From Acidobacteriota bacterium (lineage in GTDB: Bacteria; Acidobacteriota; Terriglobia; Acidiferrales; UBA7541), in assembly GCA_003167215.1 (NCBI GenBank), contig PMTV01000027.1, forward strand, positions 1 to 49,681: 49,681 bases of DNA, in the 5' to 3' direction. The notes beneath the pieces are model-generated. The model was not told the origin of the DNA, did not search any database, and saw only the letters and a program-made list of their open reading frames with translations. Below, piece by piece: positions 44,151-49,681 of the stretch (its first letter is position 1; every line of letters begins with the position of its first letter). The translations under genes and the position numbers were made by a program.

Positions 44151-45056
44151 CTAACCTCGCACGGTAAGGACTGGGCAGCGGGCGTGCGCTACGACTTTAT
44201 GTGCAGTGGCACGCTCGAGATGTGTCGCGGCACCAAGGCGGCCGGCAGCGTCGCGAACTCCCATAACGATTAAATCCGCACCGTGCAGTTTCGCGAACTC
44301 CACGATCCCGTCAGCCGGCTCGCCATATTCCACAGCAACTTCGGGCGGAAACTCAAAGTTTGCACCCTTCGGAACGATTTCGTAAAGGCGGCTAATCGCC
44401 TCCGCTACCGATACCTCAAATAATCGAAGGTCAGAATCATCGAGCGGACCCGGCTTGTGCATTACGGTGAGGAGTACAAGATGAGATTGATTTTGTTGCG
44501 CGAGCGACAAGGCATAGGGCGCGGCCGCGAGGGACTCCGGGCTAAAATCCGTCGCGAAAAGCACTCGGTGAAACCGAGCGCCGTTATGAATGCTGGGACG
44601 AACGCCGGGACCGATCGTAAGTACCGGCACCGGTGAACGGCGAAAGATTTCTTCAGCGACTGAACCCAGGAGTAACTTCTCCGCGCCGGTCCGTCCGTGC
44701 GTTCCGAGAATTATCAAGTCGATGTCTTCTTCTTGAATGGCTTCTTGAACTGCCGGCCAAACTTCGATTCCCCGCTCTACCGACGTTACGTGTTGCAGAC
44801 CGGAGAGCTCAGAGTCGATGCGCTGCATTTCAGCATGCGCTTTTTCGTCTTCGGCTTGGATCGCCAACGCTGTCAACCCGGGCGTCGAGTAGATAAGAGG
44901 TTCAGGGATCAAAATGTGCAACGCGTGCACTTTGGCTCCAAATCCGCGACCACAGGTGATAGCGTACTGAAGTGCCGCCTCCGAAGGTTTTGAGAAATCT
45001 GTCAGGTAGAGAATATTCTTCACTTTTACTGGCGCTACAGACTCGATTGTTGGCAT
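44151..45056 (-). CDS. Tandem-domain universal stress protein
   Basis: This is a 301-residue protein from ATG 45056, with GGAGG 6 bases upstream; a longer frame adds nine unsupported residues. It holds two UspA domains. The first (about 10-150) has the ATP-binding motif GTHGRTGAEKLLLGSVAEEI. The second (about 160-300) has a changed loop, GVRDAAGRLGAATHLERATA, so it probably binds nucleotide less well or not at all. Such proteins support survival in stationary phase, low oxygen or nutrient limitation. The gene is divergent from the Pat-type gene, and two CRP-type dyads 22 bp apart lie between them, closer to this gene. Confidence 0.92.
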   Translation of the reverse strand: MPTIESVAPVKVKNILYLTDFSKPSEAALQYAITCGRGFGAKVHALHILIPEPLIYSTPGLTALAIQAEDEKAHAEMQRIDSELSGLQHVTSVERGIEVWPAVQEAIQEEDIDLIILGTHGRTGAEKLLLGSVAEEIFRRSPVPVLTIGPGVRPSIHNGARFHRVLFATDFSPESLAAAPYALSLAQQNQSHLVLLTVMHKPGPLDDSDLRLFEVSVAEAISRLYEIVPKGANFEFPPEVAVEYGEPADGIVEFAKLHGADLIVMGVRDAAGRLGAATHLERATAHKVVAHARCPVLTVRG

Positions 45057-45101
45057 GTTGCACCTCCAAGCTTCACGCTGCACTCCGTCTTGTTAATTTG
45101 A

Positions 45102-45117
45102 TGTGATCCGCATCACA
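45102..45117. promoter_or_regulatory. CRP/FNR-type dyad TGTGAT-CCGC-ATCACA
   Basis: Exact match to TGTGAT-N4-ATCACA. Its centre (45109.5) is 53 bases from the usp ATG and exactly 22 bp from the next dyad. Confidence 0.75.
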
Positions 45118-45123
45118 ATCAAC

Positions 45124-45139
45124 CGTGACAATTGTCACG
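45124..45139. promoter_or_regulatory. CRP/FNR-type dyad CGTGACAATTGTCACG
   Basis: A 16-bp perfect palindrome with the GTGA-N6-TCAC core. Its centre (45131.5) is 41.5 bases before an A at 45173 that would be the start for the rightward gene, though the -10 there (TTAACT) is weak. Confidence 0.7.
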
Positions 45140-45309
45140 CTTTGGTTCGTCTATTTCGGATTAACTGAAACAAGGTCCAGAGAATGGCACCGGCCAATTA
45201 GGAAAATCCACGTCACCGGACGCACCGGCTGGTCGCGCACGGCGGAATCGGGATAGGCGAACGTCTGAATCCTTTCAACTTGATCGGACAACAAGAGGTC
45301 GCAAAAAAG

Positions 45310-48006
45310 ATGACTGACCGTGATCCTCTGTCTTGTTTTTTTTCACCAAAATCGGTTGCTGTTATTGGCGCAACGGACCGCGAAGGCAGTGTTGGGCGAA
45401 CGATCCTAGCCAATCTCCGAAACAGAAGTTTTTCGGGCAAAGTCTACGCCGTCAATCCTCATCGAGCCGAAGCCTTAGGCCTTCCTTGTTATGCCAATAT
45501 CGAAGCGATTCCCGAAAAAGTAGATTTGGCTGTAGTGGTAACGCCAGCGTCAACCGTGCCTTCCCTCATCCGAGAATGTGTCGGCGCCGGCGTGCGATCT
45601 GCGATTGTCATTTCAGCCGGTTTTAAAGAACGTGGCCCAGAAGGCGCGAAACTCGAAGAGGAAATTCAAACAGAACTTCGTCGCGGAACGATGCGCCTGA
45701 TAGGTCCTAACTGCCTCGGCATGATGAACCCGAGTTTAGGACTCAACTCCACCTTCGCAAAGGATATTGCCCAGCCGGGGAATGTAGCTTTCCTCAGTCA
45801 AAGCGGAGCCTTGCTAACAGCGATCCTCGATTGGAGCTCAAGGGAAAAAGTTGGATTTAGCGCAATCGTTTCCACGGGTTCAATGCTGGATGTAAGCTGG
45901 GGAGATTTGATTTCATTTTTCGGCGAGGACCCACAAACAAAGAGCATTCTCCTGTATATGGAATCTATTGGCGACGCACGTGCTTTCCTTTCCGCGGCGC
46001 GCGAAGTCGCCCTCAGCAAACCAATCATCGTTATTAAGGCGGGACGATCGGAAGCGGCGTCGCATGCAGCCAGTTCGCATACGGGCGCTCTCACAGGTAG
46101 CGATGAAGTATTCGACGCGGCCTTTCGGCGCTGTGGCGTTCTTCGCGTTCAAAACATTTCGGACCTGTTTTATATGGCGGAATTGCTAGGTAAGCAGCCT
46201 CGTCCGCGCGGGCGACGGCTCACCATCCTAACAAATGCTGGAGGTCCAGGTGTGCTGGCGACGGACGCATTGATTGCAACGGGCGGGGAACTTAGTTGTC
46301 TGTCCAAAGAATCCATGGACGTTCTGAATGCAATCCTTCCACCGCATTGGAGTCATAACAATCCCATAGACATACTCGGCGACGCTGATCCGGAACGATA
46401 CGCGTGTGCTGTCAAGATTGCGATTGAAGATCCCAATAGCGATGGTTTGTTGGTAATTCTAGCTCCGCAAGGAATGACCGATCCTGCGCGGGTGGCTGAT
46501 CGTTTGAAGCCATACGCCAAAGGTAGCGGAAAACCTGTGTTAGCGAGCTGGATGGGCGGAAATGCAGTTTTAGAAGGGGAAACAATTCTAAACAGTGCCG
46601 GAATTCCGACGTTCGCCTATCCCGATACCGCCGCGCGAGCGTTCAACTATATGTGGCGATACAGCCATAACCTTGGCGCCTTATACGAAACTCCCTTGGC
46701 CGGTGATCAGCTGGAGACGGGCGAGACGAATCGTCGAAAGGTGGATGAGATTTTGCGACGAGCCGTAGCTTCGGGCCGTTCGCTGTTGACAGAAATCGAG
46801 TCGAAAGAAGTGCTTAGCCTCTACGGGATACCGACAGTACAGACATACTTGGCTCACAGCGCGGAAGAGGCAGTCAGCTTTGCCCAAGCGATTGGATTTC
46901 CGGTCGTCTTGAAACTTCATTCGGAGACAGTAACGCACAAAACTGATGTAGGTGGTGTAATGCTGAGCCTCGAAAACGAAGAGGCTGTGAGGCAGGCGTT
47001 TCACAGCATTCGATCATCTGTGACAGCGAAAGCCGGCACCGGGGCCTTTCTCGGAGTTACCGTCCAGCCCATGGTGCGGCTCGACGGATACGAGCTAATC
47101 CTCGGAAGCTCGGTGGACGCACAATTCGGCCCCGTGATTTTGTTCGGGTCCGGCGGACAACTGGTCGAGGTGTATCGCGACCGCACGCTGGCGCTCCCGC
47201 CGCTAAATACAACATTGGCGCGACGCATGATGGAGCAAACGCGAATCTTTGGAGCGCTGAAAGGAGTTCGAGGACGCGCGGCTGTGGACATAGCTCTCCT
47301 CGAACAAGTGTTGGTACGCTTCAGCCGCATGGTCGTCGAACAGCGACGGATCAAGGAAGTAGATATAAATCCGCTCCTTGCGTCGCCAGAGGGCGTGCTG
47401 GCGCTCGATGCACGAATCGTCCTTTACGGACGAGAAATTTCAGACGACGACCTTCCGCGCTCAACTATCACTCCCTATCCCTCGCAATATGTATCGCGCT
47501 GGAAAACAAAAGATGGAATGGAAATACTCTTTCGGCCAATCCGGCCGGAGGACGAGCCGATGATGGTGAAATTTCACGAGACACTTTCCGATGAAAGCGT
47601 TCACCTGCGATACTTCCACATGGAAAATCTGGATACGCGCATTGCGCACGAACGGTTAATCCGAAAATGTTTTATCGACTACAGCCAAGAGATGGCACTC
47701 GTTGCGGAGTACACTACGCCGGACACTGGCCAGCGCGAAATCCTGGCAGTCGGCCGACTGAGCAAATCGCGAACTGCGAAGGAGGCAGAAGTAGCTGTTC
47801 TCGTGAGCGACCACTACCAAAGACGCGGGCTCGGTACAGAGCTTTTGCGCCGGCTCATACAGGTGGCTCGCGAGGAAAAGGTTCAAGAAGTTGTTGTTCA
47901 TATCCTTCTGGAAAATATCATAATTCGCGCACTCGCCGGCCGCTTCGATTTCAAAATCCGCGAAAGTGATGACCCGGGGATAGTCGTTGCGGTTCTAACT
48001 CCCTAA
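45310..48006 (+). CDS. Acyl-CoA synthetase (ADP-forming)-GNAT fusion, Pat/YfiQ type
   Basis: This is an 898-residue protein. ATG 45310 (AGAGG about 11 bases upstream) is preferred over TTG 45280, which has no ribosome site. The order is CoA-binding domain (about 10-140: [20 protein letters not shown]), succinyl-CoA-ligase-like domain with [10 protein letters not shown] (His257), ATP-grasp domain (about 485-705: [30 protein letters not shown]) and a GNAT acetyltransferase (about 730-890, acetyl-CoA loop [11 protein letters not shown]). This is the layout of the protein-lysine acetyltransferase Pat, which controls acetyl-CoA synthetase. The phospho-His site is kept, so ADP-forming acyl-CoA synthetase activity is possible too. 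It precedes the alcohol dehydrogenase gene. Confidence 0.92.
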   Translation: MTDRDPLSCFFSPKSVAVIGATDREGSVGRTILANLRNRSFSGKVYAVNPHRAEALGLPCYANIEAIPEKVDLAVVVTPASTVPSLIRECVGAGVRSAIVISAGFKERGPEGAKLEEEIQTELRRGTMRLIGPNCLGMMNPSLGLNSTFAKDIAQPGNVAFLSQSGALLTAILDWSSREKVGFSAIVSTGSMLDVSWGDLISFFGEDPQTKSILLYMESIGDARAFLSAAREVALSKPIIVIKAGRSEAASHAASSHTGALTGSDEVFDAAFRRCGVLRVQNISDLFYMAELLGKQPRPRGRRLTILTNAGGPGVLATDALIATGGELSCLSKESMDVLNAILPPHWSHNNPIDILGDADPERYACAVKIAIEDPNSDGLLVILAPQGMTDPARVADRLKPYAKGSGKPVLASWMGGNAVLEGETILNSAGIPTFAYPDTAARAFNYMWRYSHNLGALYETPLAGDQLETGETNRRKVDEILRRAVASGRSLLTEIESKEVLSLYGIPTVQTYLAHSAEEAVSFAQAIGFPVVLKLHSETVTHKTDVGGVMLSLENEEAVRQAFHSIRSSVTAKAGTGAFLGVTVQPMVRLDGYELILGSSVDAQFGPVILFGSGGQLVEVYRDRTLALPPLNTTLARRMMEQTRIFGALKGVRGRAAVDIALLEQVLVRFSRMVVEQRRIKEVDINPLLASPEGVLALDARIVLYGREISDDDLPRSTITPYPSQYVSRWKTKDGMEILFRPIRPEDEPMMVKFHETLSDESVHLRYFHMENLDTRIAHERLIRKCFIDYSQEMALVAEYTTPDTGQREILAVGRLSKSRTAKEAEVAVLVSDHYQRRGLGTELLRRLIQVAREEKVQEVVVHILLENIIIRALAGRFDFKIRESDDPGIVVAVLTP

Positions 48007-48033
48007 ACCCGCTTACGACGATGGTCATACAAT

Positions 48034-48051
48034 TTGTGATGTTCGTCACAA
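48034..48051. promoter_or_regulatory. CRP/FNR-type dyad TTGTGA-N6-TCACAA
   Basis: Perfect 6-bp arms, TTGTGA and TCACAA, around TGTTCG. Its centre (48042.5) is 63.5 bases before the predicted start of the adh transcript, the position of a class I activator site. Confidence 0.75.
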
Positions 48052-48056
48052 CCGAC

Positions 48057-48099
48057 CGTGATTCGGGGCACATTCCTACGAATTGCTGAGCGTGATAAT
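48057..48099 (+). promoter_or_regulatory. adh promoter: weaker CRP-type dyad plus -10 GATAAT
   Basis: CGTGA-N6-GCACA (48057-48072) is an 8/10 match centred at 48064.5. The -10 GATAAT (48094-48099) puts the start at an A at 48106, so the dyad sits at -41.5, the class II position. The leader is 18 bases and includes GGGAGGAA. Confidence 0.6.
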
Positions 48100-48123
48100 T
48101 GTGTCAGCAGGCGGGAGGAATCT

Positions 48124-49221
48124 ATGTCCGCGACATTTACGCCAGAAACTGAGCAGCGCAAACCAGCTATCTCCGATATGAAGGCTCTGGTATTCCGGGC
48201 CCCTAATCAAATCGGGTTGGAACAAGTTCCAATCCCAAAGGCTGGTCCCGGCGAAGCTGTCATCCGGGTGACGCTCACCACAATCTGCGGAACTGATCTT
48301 CACATTCTCAAAGGCGAATACCCGGTCAAACCCGGCCTTACGATCGGCCACGAACCGGTAGGAGTCATTCACGAGCTCGGAATTGGCGTTAGCGGCTACA
48401 AAATAGGTGACCGCGTGCTCGTTGGTGCTATCACACCTTGCGGTCAGTGCACCTATTGCCTGAGTGGAAAATGGTCACAATGCGGTGGCCCGATCGGTGG
48501 CTGGAAATTTGGAAATACGATCAATGGCGCGCAAGCCGAATACCTATTGGTACCTAATGCCCAGGCAAACTTGGCCAAGATTCCTGACGACTTGACAGAT
48601 GAACAGGTAGTTCTCTTAGCGGACATTGCATCTACGGGGATCTCCGCTGCGGAAAGTGCTGAGGTACAAATTGGAGATACAGTTGCGGTGTTTGCTCAAG
48701 GCCCCATCGGGCTATGCGCCACAGCGGGCGCAAAACTGAAAGGTGCAAGCTTAATTATCGCTGTCGAGTCCGATCCGGCGCGCATTCAAATGTCCAAACG
48801 CATGGGCGCCGATATTGTTCTCGACCACACCAAAATGGATGTGGTCGCCGAAATTCGGCGTCTTACACAAGGCGAGGGAGTGGATGTCGCGATTGAGGCC
48901 TTAGGAACACAGCCTACGTTTGAAAATGCGCTACGTGTCCTTCGCGCAGGCGGAACTCTGTCAAGCTTGGGAGTGTATTCAGGAAAACTCTCCGTTCCGG
49001 TTGAGCCCTTCGCCGCGGGATTGGGTGACCATAAGATCGTCACCACATTGTGTCCTGGTGGCAAAGAGCGCATGCGACGGCTGATGGAATTAGTGCGGCA
49101 CGGAAAACTAGATCTAACGCCGCTGATAACCCACACATTTTCTCTCGATCAGATCACCGAGGCCTACAAACTCTTTGGAGAGCGAAGAGATGGTGTAATA
49201 AAGGTTGTTATCAGACCGTAA
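48124..49221 (+). CDS. Zinc-dependent alcohol dehydrogenase
   Basis: This is a 365-residue protein. ATG 48124 has GGAGG 6 bases upstream; an upstream frame lacks support. Catalytic zinc ligands are Cys55 (TTICGTDLH), His76-Glu77 (GHEPVG) and the Asp in LADIASTG, as in the secondary-alcohol branch. The structural zinc has Cys106, Cys109, Cys112 and Cys120. The Rossmann motif is QGPIGLCA, followed by an acidic residue (VESDPARI) that favours NAD(H). It should interconvert alcohols and aldehydes or ketones in the cytoplasm and could re-oxidise NADH in low oxygen. Regulation by paired CRP-type dyads matches the usp/Pat region. Confidence 0.95.
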   Translation: MSATFTPETEQRKPAISDMKALVFRAPNQIGLEQVPIPKAGPGEAVIRVTLTTICGTDLHILKGEYPVKPGLTIGHEPVGVIHELGIGVSGYKIGDRVLVGAITPCGQCTYCLSGKWSQCGGPIGGWKFGNTINGAQAEYLLVPNAQANLAKIPDDLTDEQVVLLADIASTGISAAESAEVQIGDTVAVFAQGPIGLCATAGAKLKGASLIIAVESDPARIQMSKRMGADIVLDHTKMDVVAEIRRLTQGEGVDVAIEALGTQPTFENALRVLRAGGTLSSLGVYSGKLSVPVEPFAAGLGDHKIVTTLCPGGKERMRRLMELVRHGKLDLTPLITHTFSLDQITEAYKLFGERRDGVIKVVIRP

Positions 49222-49367
49222 GAGGTTGAAGCCCAGATCTTAGTTGGGCCTTGAGGCATCGCCTGATTTGGCGACCATTATCTTCCAAGACTCTTTCGCA
49301 ATCGCCCAATCTTCTTGGGCTCGAATGATCAAGATGCGCACGGCCGACGACGCTTACCAGCAGTTCG

Positions 49368-49681
49368 ATGTACGTTGCGTTGATTCAGACAGCTTCTGCC
49401 CTGCCATTTTTCTTACTCGCGCTACCCGCTGGATCAATCGGAGACATCGTTGACCGACGCAAACTGATCTTATCGACAGAAATCTGGATGTTCGCCATAG
49501 CCGCCGTTCTAACAGTTGTTACGTTTACAGGAACGATGACCCCTTGGCTCTTGCTCCTGCTTACGCTGGCTCTCTCGCTCGGAGATGCCATCGAGGCTCC
49601 GACGTGGCGCGCGATATTTCCTGAGTTAGTCCACAAGAACGATTTGACTCCCGCTCTCGCGCTAAATGGAATTGAGTTCAA
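49368..49681 (+). CDS. MFS transporter (MFS_3/EntS-like), N-terminal part, runs off the window
   Basis: From ATG 49368 to the edge the frame gives MYVALIQTASALPFFLLALP, then AGSIGDIVDRRKL and further helices ending LALNGIEF. This matches helix 2 onward of the MFS_3 exporter family. In known members about 30-50 residues (first helix and a WMQ..AAWLMTSL-type stretch) come before this point. Here the same frame is closed by TGA at 49326-49328, and TTLTSSS just before the ATG still looks homologous. Traces in another frame are suggestive only. The gene is therefore either frameshifted near 49335-49350 or truncated. There is no ribosome site at 49368. Substrate unknown. Confidence 0.6.
   Translation, partial: MYVALIQTASALPFFLLALPAGSIGDIVDRRKLILSTEIWMFAIAAVLTVVTFTGTMTPWLLLLLTLALSLGDAIEAPTWRAIFPELVHKNDLTPALALNGIEF

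Noticed and set aside
1-49681. tRNA/rRNA genes, CRISPR arrays, transposases, integrases, phage genes, retron- or defence-type genes
   Set aside because: None seen: no repeat-spacer pattern, no DDE or recombinase motifs, no structured RNA gene recognisable by eye.

Overview
The window looks like a chromosomal segment of a Gram-negative member of the Acidobacteriota, probably a soil relative of the Koribacter/Terriglobia group. This is an inference. The support is an LptD outer-membrane assembly protein, a very large carboxypeptidase-regulatory-domain/TonB-type (Oar-like) receptor, a Ser/Thr kinase fused to a TolB-like domain and TPRs, S9 and M42 exopeptidases with signal peptides, an isoquinoline-1-oxidoreductase type molybdenum hydroxylase, and moderately high G+C. 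I saw no rRNA, tRNA, CRISPR array, transposase or phage gene.

Left part (1-14.4 kb), mostly minus strand and housekeeping: a truncated fabH at the edge, an OsmC-like protein, a large membrane GAF-GGDEF-HD-GYP c-di-GMP protein, plus-strand gltX, then a thiol-redox/iron group (ccdA, a TlpA-like lipoprotein, cyaY/frataxin, a DsbD-alpha-like protein), and an amidase close behind lptD. An RDD membrane protein on the plus strand faces the Oar-like receptor, with a symmetric terminator between them.

Middle part (14.4-37.4 kb): the Oar-like receptor is divergent from a two-gene unit made of an S41-family protein that has lost both catalytic residues and a lipoprotein of the divergent polysaccharide deacetylase family. 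Then come a Tat-exported glycosylasparaginase, an S9 peptidase, a small TPR protein, a deoxynucleoside kinase that appears to be leaderless, an M42 peptidase built from one dead and one intact half, an ABC exporter pair, a multi-TM histidine kinase, an ExeA/GspA-type ATPase behind a sigma-54-like promoter, and the Ser/Thr kinase, whose expected start position is CTG.

Right part (37.4-49.7 kb) holds two functional modules. The first is a molybdenum hydroxylase module: xdhC and mocA for cofactor handling, a convergent IscU-like scaffold, then iorA, iorB and a di-haem cytochrome c coupled by ATGA overlaps. The second is a stress/fermentation module: a tandem universal stress protein, a Pat-type acyl-CoA synthetase/GNAT fusion, and a zinc alcohol dehydrogenase. 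It is linked by CRP/FNR-type dyads (TGTGA-N6-TCACA), arranged in pairs exactly 22 bp apart in front of both transcription units. A further perfect copy lies near 33.26 kb. Next to this module are remnants of an MFS transporter and probably of a small heat-shock protein, and the window ends in an MFS gene that seems to lack its normal N-terminus.
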